Source of the DNA: Bosea beijingensis
GTDB taxonomy: Bacteria; Pseudomonadota; Alphaproteobacteria; Rhizobiales; Beijerinckiaceae
Direction of reading: 5' to 3'
Assembly (NCBI RefSeq): GCF_030758975.1
Contig: NZ_CP132359.1
Location: 3,910,009 to 3,974,008 of the forward strand
Length of the DNA stretch: 64,000 nt
A program made the translations under genes and the position numbers. The notes beneath the pieces are model-generated. The model had not been told where the DNA came from and did not search any database. It was given only the letters and a program-made list of their open reading frames with translations. Positions 26,814-34,548 of the stretch are shown here, piece by piece (positions within the stretch are counted from its first letter, which is position 1; each line of letters opens with the position of its first letter).

Positions 26814-27614
26814 TCACAGCGTCGGCAGCGGGTCCATCGGCATGTCCAGGTACTTCCGGTGCAGCCGGTCGAGTTCGCCGTTCATCGAGTTGAAGAAGAT
26901 GAAGCCGTCGAGCCAGCGCACGAGATTGTGCTGGTCCATCTGCACGCCCATATGGGCAGGGCTGCGGCGGATGACGAACTTGCGCTCGAATTCCTTGCTC
27001 GGGTTCTGCTTGGCCAGCGCCTGCGCCACGATCGAGTTGGTGGCGAGGAGATCGGCCTGGCCGGTGATGTAGGCGGCGGCGGCCGTGGCGTCGTCTTCCG
27101 TGCGCATCAGGCTGGCCTTCGGTGCGGCGGCCGAGATGGCGAGTTCCTGCGTCGTGCCCTTGGCGGCGGCGACGCGGGCCGAGCCGATCGTCTCCGGGCT
27201 CGATACCGTCGAGCTCTTCGCGCCGTAGACCGCGAGGAAGGTGTTGGCATAGGGCGCCGTGAACTGGATCTGCTTGGCGCGCTCCGGCGTCAGGCCCATC
27301 ACCGAGATGACGATGTCGACCTTGTCGGTCATCAGGAAGGGAATGCGGTTGGCGCCGGTGATCTGCTGCATCTCCAGCTTCACGCCGAGGCCCTTGGCGA
27401 CCATCTCGGCCATCTCGATGTCGAAACCGATCGCCTTGCGATCGGCATCCTGCGAGCCGAAGGGCGGCGCGTCGAGCGGCACGCCGATGCGAACCACGCC
27501 CTTGGACAGGATGTCCTGGAGCTTGTCGGCCTTGGCCTCGGCGGCGCCGAAGGCGGCGATGGCCAGGGCGGCCAGCCCCGCCACGAAAGATCTGCCTGCG
27601 AACAGTGAACGCAT
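26814..27614 (-). CDS. Polar amino acid ABC transporter substrate-binding protein (family 3)
   Basis: The 266-residue periplasmic protein has a signal peptide ending near 'GAAEAKA' (about residue 28). It then has the SBP_bac_3 frame 'KGVVRIGVPLDAPPFGSQDADRKAIGFDIEMAEMVAKGLG' and 'TDKVDIVISVMGLTPERAKQIQFTAPY'. The Arg in 'TPERAKQI' and the Asp after 'ATRTEDDATAAAAYITGQAD' fit alpha-amino and carboxylate binding. It is the fourth gene of the importer operon, downstream of its ATPase. The layout resembles ehuABCD of ectoine uptake, but this is not decisive. Confidence 0.92.
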   Translation of the reverse strand: MRSLFAGRSFVAGLAALAIAAFGAAEAKADKLQDILSKGVVRIGVPLDAPPFGSQDADRKAIGFDIEMAEMVAKGLGVKLEMQQITGANRIPFLMTDKVDIVISVMGLTPERAKQIQFTAPYANTFLAVYGAKSSTVSSPETIGSARVAAAKGTTQELAISAAAPKASLMRTEDDATAAAAYITGQADLLATNSIVAQALAKQNPSKEFERKFVIRRSPAHMGVQMDQHNLVRWLDGFIFFNSMNGELDRLHRKYLDMPMDPLPTL

Positions 27615-27653
27615 CGTCTTTTCTCCCCTCGTTGATATCGTTGGCATTCAGCC

Positions 27654-28385
27654 TCAGTGCAGGACCGCGCTGAGGAAGGTCTGGAGTTCCGGCGTCTTCG
27701 GTTCGGCCAGGACGGCTGCGGCCGGGCCCTGCTCGTGAATGCGCCCCTCATGCATGAAGACGACGCGCGAGCCGAAGCGGCGGGCAAAGCCCATCTCGTG
27801 GGTCACGAGGATCATGGTCATGCCCTCTTTCGCCACGGATTCGAGGACCTTGAGAACTTCCCCGGTGAGCTCCGGATCGAGCGCGGAGGTGACCTCGTCG
27901 AACAGCATCAGCTTCGGCCGCATGGCGAGCGAGCGGGCGATGGCGACGCGCTGCTGCTGGCCACCGGAGAGCTGCGAGGGATAGGCGTCGAGCTTGTCCT
28001 CCAGCCCGACGCGGGCGAGCACTTCGCGCGCTACTTCGCGGGCGGCCTGCGGCGCCTGCTTCTTCACGACGCGCGGGGCGAGCGTGATGTTGTCGCAGAC
28101 CGAAAGATGCGGAAACAGGTTGAAGCTCTGGAAGACGATGCCGACCTCCTGGCGCAACTTGCGCAGATTGGTCGCGGGGTCGCTGACCTGCGTGCCGTCG
28201 ACGCGGATCAGGCCGGCCTGGATCGGCTCCAGCCCGTTGATGCAGCGAAGCATCGTGCTCTTGCCCGAGCCGGAGCGGCCGATCACGGCGACGACCTCGC
28301 CCTTCGCGATATCGAGCGTGACGTCCTTCAGCACCTGGACCGAGCCGTAGCTCTTGTTGATCCCATGGATTTCAACGAGCGACAT
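27654..28385 (-). CDS. Polar amino acid ABC transporter ATP-binding protein
   Basis: A complete 243-residue GlnQ/HisP-type ATPase: Walker A 'GRSGSGKST' (about 36-44), Q-loop 'VFQSFNLFPHLSV', signature '[17 protein letters not shown]' (about 139-155), Walker B '[15 protein letters not shown]' and H-loop 'VTHEMGFAR'. It energises the two permeases encoded immediately upstream; its start overlaps the second permease gene by 14 bases. Confidence 0.95.
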   Translation of the reverse strand: MSLVEIHGINKSYGSVQVLKDVTLDIAKGEVVAVIGRSGSGKSTMLRCINGLEPIQAGLIRVDGTQVSDPATNLRKLRQEVGIVFQSFNLFPHLSVCDNITLAPRVVKKQAPQAAREVAREVLARVGLEDKLDAYPSQLSGGQQQRVAIARSLAMRPKLMLFDEVTSALDPELTGEVLKVLESVAKEGMTMILVTHEMGFARRFGSRVVFMHEGRIHEQGPAAAVLAEPKTPELQTFLSAVLH

Positions 28386-29022
28386 CGAGCTTCCGCTCGA
28401 TCGAGCGGCTCCATTGCGAGAGGGGGAAGCACATCGCGAAATAGATCGCAGCGACGGTGATGTAGACGGCGAAGGGCTTGTAGGTGCCGGCTGCCGTAAG
28501 CTGGCCCTCGCGTGTCAGTTCGACGAAGCCGATCACCGCAGCGAGCGAAGTGTTCTTGATGAGCTGAACGAGGAAGCCGACCGTCGGCGGGATCGCGACG
28601 CGGATCGATTGCGGCACGATGACATGGCGCAACTGCTCTCCGAGCGAGAGGCCAAGCGAGGCGCCGGCCTCCCATTGCGTCTTCGCGATCGAGACCAGCG
28701 CGCCGCGCCAGATCTCGCCCAGAAAGGCGCTGCCATAGACCGAGAAGGCCGTCGCCGCCGCGAGCCATGGATTGACCGAGATGCCGGTGAGCGGCAAGCC
28801 GAAGAAGATCACGAAGAGCCAGACCAGCAGCGGCGTGCCCTGGACGATGTGGATATAGGCGGCCGCGAGCCAGCGCAGCGGCGCGAAGGGCAGGATGCGG
28901 GCGATGGCGATGACGATGCCGATCAGCGATGCCCCGATGAAGGCGGTCGCGGTCAGCGCCAGCGTCCAGCGCGCCGCCGCGATCAGGTACATCACATCGA
29001 TGAGGCCGAATTCGCGGATCAT
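28372..29022 (-). CDS. Polar amino acid ABC transporter permease (HisM type)
   Basis: A 216-residue permease with about five helices and the coupling loop 'WEAGASLGLSLGEQLRHVIVPQSIRVAIPP' (about 125-155), which carries the EAA pattern. N-terminal 'GASLIGIVIAIARILPFAPLRWLAAAYIHIVQGTPLLV' is the typical first half. It overlaps the first permease gene by four bases and the ATPase by 14, so all three are translated as one unit and form a heterodimeric channel. Confidence 0.93.
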   Translation of the reverse strand: MIREFGLIDVMYLIAAARWTLALTATAFIGASLIGIVIAIARILPFAPLRWLAAAYIHIVQGTPLLVWLFVIFFGLPLTGISVNPWLAAATAFSVYGSAFLGEIWRGALVSIAKTQWEAGASLGLSLGEQLRHVIVPQSIRVAIPPTVGFLVQLIKNTSLAAVIGFVELTREGQLTAAGTYKPFAVYITVAAIYFAMCFPLSQWSRSIERKLDVAR

Positions 29023-29681
29023 CGCCTGACGAACGCCCAGTAATAGAGACCCGCGAACAGGCCGCGGAAGGCGAAGGCGAGCCCGAGATAGAGCACGCCG
29101 ATGACGGTGTAGACCTCGAAATCGCGGAAGGTGCGCGACTGCACGATCGAGGCCACATGGAACAGGTCCTCGACCGAGATCTGCGAGACGACGCTGGTCG
29201 CCAGCATCAAGAGCACGAACTGGCTGGCGAGCGCCGGGAACATCGCCTTCAGCGCCGGAAACATCACGACATAGCGGAAGACCTGCAGGCCGGAGAGCCC
29301 GAGCGAATGGCCGGCCTCGACCTGCGCTTTCGGCACGGCTTCCAGCCCGGCGCGGACGATCTCGGTGGTATAGGCGCCGAGATTGACGACCAGCGCGATG
29401 ATCGCGGCGGTGAGCCCGTCGAGCCTGACGCCGAATGTCGGCAGGCCGAAGAAGATCAGGAAGAGCTGCACAAGCAGCGGGGTGTTGCGGATCACCTCGA
29501 CATAGGTGCCGACGATGCGGCGCAGCCAGGCCGGGCCATAGACGCGGGCGGCGGCGCAGGCGATGCCGATGACGAGGCCGCCGACCATCGCGGCGGCGGA
29601 GAGCAGCAGCGTTATCCAGACGCCTTCCAGGATCGATTCCCAGGCGGCGAAGACATCGCGGAACTGCAGGCCGTACTTCAT
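29019..29681 (-). CDS. Polar amino acid ABC transporter permease (HisQ type)
   Basis: The 220-residue first permease of the operon has 'YVEVIRNTPLLVQLFLIFFGLPTFGV' and coupling loop 'VEAGHSLGLSGLQVFRYVVMFPALKAMFPAL' (about 120-150). About five transmembrane helices. It is the promoter-proximal gene of the importer operon and faces the IclR gene across 142 bases that contain two related operator-like repeats. Confidence 0.93.
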   Translation of the reverse strand: MKYGLQFRDVFAAWESILEGVWITLLLSAAAMVGGLVIGIACAAARVYGPAWLRRIVGTYVEVIRNTPLLVQLFLIFFGLPTFGVRLDGLTAAIIALVVNLGAYTTEIVRAGLEAVPKAQVEAGHSLGLSGLQVFRYVVMFPALKAMFPALASQFVLLMLATSVVSQISVEDLFHVASIVQSRTFRDFEVYTVIGVLYLGLAFAFRGLFAGLYYWAFVRR

Positions 29682-29780
29682 GACCGGCCGCCGCGCGACA
29701 GCGGCGCGGCGCTCCCAGAACCTGCGATATGATCCGACGATCGTACCATCAGCCTCCCCTTTGACCGTGAGGCTAGGTTC

Positions 29781-29815
29781 GTTTCTTATTTGATGTCAAG
29801 CTTCATATATGAAAC
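29781..29815. promoter_or_regulatory. Tandem IclR-type operators between importer operon and iclR-type gene
   Basis: GTTTCTTATTTGATG at 29781-29795 and GCTTCATATATGAAAC at 29800-29815 are related. The second contains the perfect 12-base palindrome TTCATATATGAA, and the first matches its reverse complement closely. Such AT-rich GAAAC-flanked palindromes are typical IclR-family targets. The second site overlaps the ATG at 29809. Confidence 0.55.
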
Positions 29816-29823
29816 AGAGAGAC

Positions 29824-30606
29824 ATGAGCGACCTGCCGGACACCGAGAACGGAGACAAGGGCATCTACGCGGCGCCCGCGCTCGAGAAGGGGCTCGATAT
29901 TCTCGAATTGCTTGCCGAGGTCGGCGAGCCGCTTTCGACGCGCGAGATCGCCGAGCGCCTTGCCCGCTCGAAGAGCGAGATCTTCCGCATGGTCTTCGTG
30001 CTGCAGCAGCGCGGCTATCTCGCCCGCGAGGCCGGCACGGACCGGCTGGAACTGTCGCGCCGATTGTTCGACCTGGGCATCCGCACGCCGGCCGGACGGC
30101 AGCTCACCTCGATCGTGCTGCCGGTGATGGAACGCTTCAGCGAGACGAGCGGCCAGGTCGCGCATCTCGTCGTGCTGAGCCGGGCGCAGACCGTCGTGCT
30201 GGCGACGACCTCGGGCCATCTCGATGCCAGCGTCATCGTGCGGCCGGGCTATGGCCGCCCGGCTCTCGACGCCAATTCCGGGCTGCTGATCCTCGCCTTC
30301 CAGAGCGAGACGCGCCGGCGCCAGTTGATGCGGGAGGCGTCGGAGGCCGACAAGCAACGCCTTGAAGCGGCCGAGACCGAGCGCAGCTTCGCCGAGATTC
30401 GCGCTCTCGGACACCGCGTCGCCGCCAGCCGCGACATCATGGCGGTGACCGATATCGCCTGCCCGGTCATCGGCCCCGGCGGGCATGCCGAGGCGGCGAT
30501 CCTCGTGCCTTGCCTGCAGCGCCACGGCATCGCGACCGACGAGGACGCGATCCTCAAAGCGCTCAAGGCGAGCTGTGCCGAGGCCGGCTCACAATTATCG
30601 CTGTAG
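29824..30606 (+). CDS. IclR family transcriptional regulator
   Basis: The 260-residue protein has the IclR winged helix (about 15-80) 'GIYAAPALEKGLDILELLAEVGEPLSTREIAERLARSKSEIFRMVFVLQQRGYL', followed by the GAF-like effector domain with 'VLPVMERFSETSGQVAHLVVLS' and 'VAASRDIMAVTDIACPVIGPGGH'. The second half lacks some usual IclR cysteines. It faces the importer/deacylase operon and is its likely regulator. ATG 29824 is preferred; ATG 29809 lies inside a perfect palindrome. It converges with the GntR gene. Confidence 0.9.
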   Translation: MSDLPDTENGDKGIYAAPALEKGLDILELLAEVGEPLSTREIAERLARSKSEIFRMVFVLQQRGYLAREAGTDRLELSRRLFDLGIRTPAGRQLTSIVLPVMERFSETSGQVAHLVVLSRAQTVVLATTSGHLDASVIVRPGYGRPALDANSGLLILAFQSETRRRQLMREASEADKQRLEAAETERSFAEIRALGHRVAASRDIMAVTDIACPVIGPGGHAEAAILVPCLQRHGIATDEDAILKALKASCAEAGSQLSL

Positions 30607-30626
30607 CGGGCGTGCCGACCAGCGCG

Positions 30627-31529
30627 TCAGGGCTGCCCTGAACTCTCCGCCGACTGCCCTTCCCAGTCCTGGGCCGCTCCAGCAAGGTGTTCGACGAGAA
30701 GCTGTACGGCACCCGGCCGGTCGCCCTTGTCGAGCGCCGCGAGAATGGCGAGGTGGTCCCGGCAGGATTGCAGGATCTGCTCCGGCTCCAACTCCCAGAA
30801 ATCGGCGAACTGATGCATCCGCCGCAGCGCGTTCTGGCGCCTGACGGCCTGCAGGAAGAAGCGATTGCGCGACCATGAGGCCAGCGTTTCGTGGAAGGTC
30901 GAGTTGACCTCGAACCAGAGTTGCGGCGTGACCTCCTGCACCGGCCGACGCATCAGCGCCTCATGCGCGGTCCGGAGACGAGCGAGTTCCACGGGGTCGA
31001 TGCTGTAGCCGTGCTGGTTCAGCGCCGCCGTCTCGATGGCGATGCGGAAGGCATAGGATTCGAGAATGGCCTCCGGCGCGTCGAGGCTCTCGGTGAAGCG
31101 CCAGCCATGGCCGCGCTGGCGCTGGACCAGCCCTTCCGACGACAGCCGCATCAGGGCCTTGCGCAGATCGCCCTTGGCCGCGCCGAATTGCGCCAGCATC
31201 GCGTTCTCGGTGACCTCGGTCGGGAGCTCGCCGCGCGCCCGCTCGGTCAGGATCCGGTGGTAGAGCTCACCGCCGCCGGCCGGTAGCGGCATATGCGCGG
31301 CAATGGCCACGTCGTCGACCGGCCGCAGCAAGCTGAAGCCCTGGCCCTGCTCGCGCGCCAGCAGCCCCATCTCGACCAGCGTCAGGAGCGCGCTCCGCAC
31401 CGGCGTGCGCGAAACGCCGAACCGTGCCGCCAGAGGCTTGACGCCAACAGCCGCACCCGCCGGCCAGCCCTCGTCGCGGGCCAGCCGCAGGATATCGCCG
31501 ATGATCTCGCCGCGCAGATTGCTGGCCAT
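30627..31529 (-). CDS. GntR family regulator with two winged-helix domains and FCD-type effector domain
   Basis: The 300-residue protein contains two consecutive winged-helix segments. Residues about 5-68 carry 'VKPLAARFGVSRTPVRSALLTLVEMGLLAREQGQGF', and about 77-142 carry 'VTENAMLAQFGAAKGDLRKALMRLSSEGLVQRQRGHGWRF'. A helical FCD-like domain (about 145-300) has 'FHETLA', 'SCRDHLAIL' and 'LLVEHLAG' as likely metal ligands. Ordinary FadR-type GntR proteins have one DNA-binding domain. Start: ATG with GGAG seven bases upstream. It is divergent from the C45 hydrolase gene, so it probably controls that peptide locus. Confidence 0.88.
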   Translation of the reverse strand: MASNLRGEIIGDILRLARDEGWPAGAAVGVKPLAARFGVSRTPVRSALLTLVEMGLLAREQGQGFSLLRPVDDVAIAAHMPLPAGGGELYHRILTERARGELPTEVTENAMLAQFGAAKGDLRKALMRLSSEGLVQRQRGHGWRFTESLDAPEAILESYAFRIAIETAALNQHGYSIDPVELARLRTAHEALMRRPVQEVTPQLWFEVNSTFHETLASWSRNRFFLQAVRRQNALRRMHQFADFWELEPEQILQSCRDHLAILAALDKGDRPGAVQLLVEHLAGAAQDWEGQSAESSGQP

Positions 31530-31622
31530 GCCGTATCTCCGCTTCTTCGGAGGCGATTTGACAATCTGTGGAATGATGCGCCACTGTGCATCTTGGTCAA
31601 TCAAAAAACACAGCAGTGTCTC

Positions 31623-32771
31623 GTGATCGAACCATTTCCCTTCGTCTCGGTCTCGGGCTCTCCCTACGAGCGTGGCCGCAGCTATGGCGCGGCGGTGCCG
31701 GATCGCATCGCCGGCAGCGCCCGGTTCTATGCCGGCCAACTGGACGGGCTCGGCTCAAGCCCGACGCTGCGCGGCAAGCTGATCGACGAGGCGCGCCAGG
31801 GGATCGCGGCCTTCGACGAAGCCTATCTGGAGGAGATGCGCGGCATCGCCGACGGCTCCGGCGTGCCGCTCGATGCGATCATCATGATCAATGCCCGCAC
31901 CGAGATCGTCGCCAAGGCCAGGTTGATCACCAGCCGCCCCGACGAGGAGGAAGAGGAAGACGAGGCCGATAATGACGGCTGCACCGGCGCGATCATCCTG
32001 CCGGAACGCAGCGCCACCGGCGGCGTGATCCAGGGCCAGAACTGGGACTGGCAGCCGGAATGCGCCAAGACCGCGATCGTGCTCAGGGTGCAGCGAAAGA
32101 ACGGGCCGGACCTCTTGACCTTCGTCGAGGCCGGCGGATTGGGCCGGCATGGCATGAACGAGGCCGGCATCTGCGTCACCGGCAATTACCTGCGCAGCGA
32201 CCGCGACTATTGCCAGGAGGGCGTGCCGCTGGCGCTGATCCGCCGCAAGGCGATGGAACAGGAGCATCTGGCGCTGGCGATCAAGGTGGTGGCGACCACG
32301 CCCAAGGCCTGCTCGACCAACATGATGCTGAGCCAGGACAAGGGTTTTGGCATCGACCTCGAATGCGCGCCGGACGAGGCCTTTCCGATCCTGCCCGAGG
32401 ACGGGCTGATCGTGCATGCCAATCACTGGACCAACCCGACGGCGCTGACGAAGCTGCGCGAGACCGGCATCGCCAGCGCGCCCGACAGCCCCTATCGCGA
32501 CTGGCGCGTCCGCAACCTCCTGAACGAGCCGCGCCGGCCGCTCGGCCGCGAGGACCTGAAGGCCGCGCTATTCGACGACTTCCTCTCGCCCTTCTCGGTC
32601 TGCCGCCCGCCGCGCCCCGGCCAGCGCGGCGATATCACCGCCAGCGTGGCGATGATCCTGCTCGAACCGGGCAAGGGCGTAATGGAGGTCGCGCCGCTGC
32701 CGGCGCTCAACCGGCATTTCACTTGCTACAGCCTGACCGGCGAGCCTTTCGCGACCGAACGAGCCGCCTGA
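31623..32771 (+). CDS. C45 family autoproteolytic acyltransferase/hydrolase
   Basis: The 382-residue Ntn-hydrolase resembles acyl-CoA:6-aminopenicillanate acyltransferase (peptidase C45). An N-terminal segment of about 120 residues ('GSPYERGRSYG', 'EEMRGIADGSGVPLDAIIMINARTEI') precedes 'DGCTGAIIL', where Gly-Cys is the expected self-cleavage site and Cys becomes the nucleophile. 'GQNWDWQPE' follows as usual. An acidic run 'DEEEEEDEADN' lies just before the cut. The GTG at 31623 fits the family start. It heads a plus-strand run with peptide-binding proteins and an M81 peptidase; such enzymes cleave or transfer acyl groups on amides and lactam-like peptides. Confidence 0.87.
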   Translation: MIEPFPFVSVSGSPYERGRSYGAAVPDRIAGSARFYAGQLDGLGSSPTLRGKLIDEARQGIAAFDEAYLEEMRGIADGSGVPLDAIIMINARTEIVAKARLITSRPDEEEEEDEADNDGCTGAIILPERSATGGVIQGQNWDWQPECAKTAIVLRVQRKNGPDLLTFVEAGGLGRHGMNEAGICVTGNYLRSDRDYCQEGVPLALIRRKAMEQEHLALAIKVVATTPKACSTNMMLSQDKGFGIDLECAPDEAFPILPEDGLIVHANHWTNPTALTKLRETGIASAPDSPYRDWRVRNLLNEPRRPLGREDLKAALFDDFLSPFSVCRPPRPGQRGDITASVAMILLEPGKGVMEVAPLPALNRHFTCYSLTGEPFATERAA

Positions 32772-32820
32772 TCGAGACCGACCGCGCCGCTTATGGCGAC
32801 ACCTTGAGGGAGCCGATGCC

Positions 32821-34362
32821 ATGAGACGCCCACTCACCCTTGCGATCCTGCTCGCCGCCTGCGCGAGCCCGGCCGCGGCCCAGTCGATCACCGTCGCAGT
32901 CGCCGCCGACATCCGCAGCAACAATCCCGGTGTCAACCGCGACGACAGCACCGACGATTTCGCGCTGCAGCTCGTCGAGGGGCTCGTCGGCTACAACGAA
33001 GGCGGCAATGCCGCGCCGCTCTTGGCGCAGAAAGTCGATCTCTCTGCCGACGGCAAGACCTATACCTTCACGCTGCGCGACGGGGTGAAGTTCCACAATG
33101 GTGCGACGCTCACCTCGGCCGACGTGCTGTGGAGCTGGAACCGCTACATGGACCCGAAGACCGATTGGCGCTGCACGTCGGAATTCGACGGACGCAGCGG
33201 CCTCAAGGTCGAATCCGTCTCGGCCCCCGATGCCAAGACCTTCGTCATGACCATCGACAAGCCGAACGCGCTGTTCCTCGACACGATGGCCCGCACCGAT
33301 TGCGCGATGACCGCGATCCTGCACAAGGATTCCGTCAAGGCCGACGGGACATGGGACAAGCCGATCGGCACCGGCCCCTACAAGTTCGGCGAATGGAAGC
33401 GCGGCGAGTATTTCACGATGACCGCCTTCGACGGCTACCAGTCGCCCGGCCAGGGCAAGATCGACGGCTATGTCGGCTCCAAGCGCCCGCTGCTCAAGGA
33501 GGTCAAGTTCCTGGTCGTCAAGGATGCGGCGACCGTGAAGGCCGCGCTGATCTCCGGCGCGGTGCAGATGAGCGAGACGCTGCCGAGCGATGTCGAGGAA
33601 CTCAAGAAGGTGCCGAGCCTGAAGGTCGCGGTCGCGCCCAATGCGGTGCGCCACATCTTCCTGATCCAGACCAAAGACACTGTCATGAGCAACAAGAAGC
33701 TGCGCCAGGCGATCGCAGCCGCACTCGACTATCCCGATCTGGTCGCGGCCGCCTCCAACAACCTGGGCACGCCGAACAACTCGCCGATCTACTCGACCTC
33801 CGGCTATTTCGGCGAGGTCGAGAAGCAGGGTCATAAATATGACCCTGCCCGGGCCAAGCAGTTGCTGCAGGAAGCGGGCTACAAGGGCGAGAAGATCACC
33901 ATCCTCGCCAACAAGCGCCCGACCGTGCCGAGCTTCCCGGCGGCGGTGGTCTGGCAGCAGATGCTGCAGGCGGTCGGGATCAATGCCGAGATCGAGATCT
34001 TGGACTGGGCGACGCAGCTCGACCGGTTCAACAAGGGCAACTACCAGATGCAGTCCTTCTCGTTCTCAGCCCGCTTCGACCCGGCGATCGCCTTCGAACA
34101 ATTCTCCGGGCCGAAGGACAAGCAGCCGCGCAAGGTCTGGGACAATCCGGACGCGCAGAAGCTGATCGACAAGTCGATGCTGATTTCGGACAAGGCCGAG
34201 CGGCAGAAGATCTTCGACGAGTTGCACCGCCGCGTCATCGACGAGGTGCCGCTGATCTTCCTCTATAACGGCCTCGATGCGGTGGCGATGAGCAAGGCCA
34301 TCTCCGGCTTCCAGCCCTGGCAGTCCAAGCTGCGGATGTGGGAAGTGACGCTGGCGAAGTGA
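32821..34362 (+). CDS. ABC transporter substrate-binding protein, family 5 (dipeptide type)
   Basis: The 513-residue periplasmic protein has a signal peptide ending at 'SPAAAQS' (about residue 21). The SBP_bac_5 core follows: 'RSNNPGVNRDDSTDDFALQLVEGLVGYNEGG', 'YTFTLRDGVKFHNGATLTSADVLWSWNRYMDP' and 'KKLRQAIAAALDYPDLV'. It is more distant from the other two family 5 binding proteins here than they are from each other. It follows the C45 gene by 49 bases. No permease follows directly; it could use DppB/DppC encoded at 37897-39733. Confidence 0.92.
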   Translation: MRRPLTLAILLAACASPAAAQSITVAVAADIRSNNPGVNRDDSTDDFALQLVEGLVGYNEGGNAAPLLAQKVDLSADGKTYTFTLRDGVKFHNGATLTSADVLWSWNRYMDPKTDWRCTSEFDGRSGLKVESVSAPDAKTFVMTIDKPNALFLDTMARTDCAMTAILHKDSVKADGTWDKPIGTGPYKFGEWKRGEYFTMTAFDGYQSPGQGKIDGYVGSKRPLLKEVKFLVVKDAATVKAALISGAVQMSETLPSDVEELKKVPSLKVAVAPNAVRHIFLIQTKDTVMSNKKLRQAIAAALDYPDLVAAASNNLGTPNNSPIYSTSGYFGEVEKQGHKYDPARAKQLLQEAGYKGEKITILANKRPTVPSFPAAVVWQQMLQAVGINAEIEILDWATQLDRFNKGNYQMQSFSFSARFDPAIAFEQFSGPKDKQPRKVWDNPDAQKLIDKSMLISDKAERQKIFDELHRRVIDEVPLIFLYNGLDAVAMSKAISGFQPWQSKLRMWEVTLAK

Positions 34363-34490
34363 CCCCTGGGGTCGGCCCGGTCTCCCCGGCAGCAAGATCG
34401 ACACGATAAAATGCCAATGCGCCTCATTAGCAATAATGCGGCGCTTCCGGCCCATGCAGCGGCTGCAACATCCCGCGCTCGCGCTGCAGC

Positions 34491-34520
34491 TTGACATGGC
34501 CTTCTCGGCCAACCGAACAT
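34491..34520 (+). promoter_or_regulatory. Possible sigma-70-like promoter before the M81 gene
   Basis: TTGACA at 34491-34496 and GAACAT at 34515-34520 are 18 bases apart, ending 28 bases before the M81 start. The -35 is perfect, the -10 is weak. It would split the peptide locus into two transcripts. The 186-base gap shows no other feature. Confidence 0.35.
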
Positions 34521-34548
34521 GACGGTCACATCGTCGGAAAGGTAGCTT

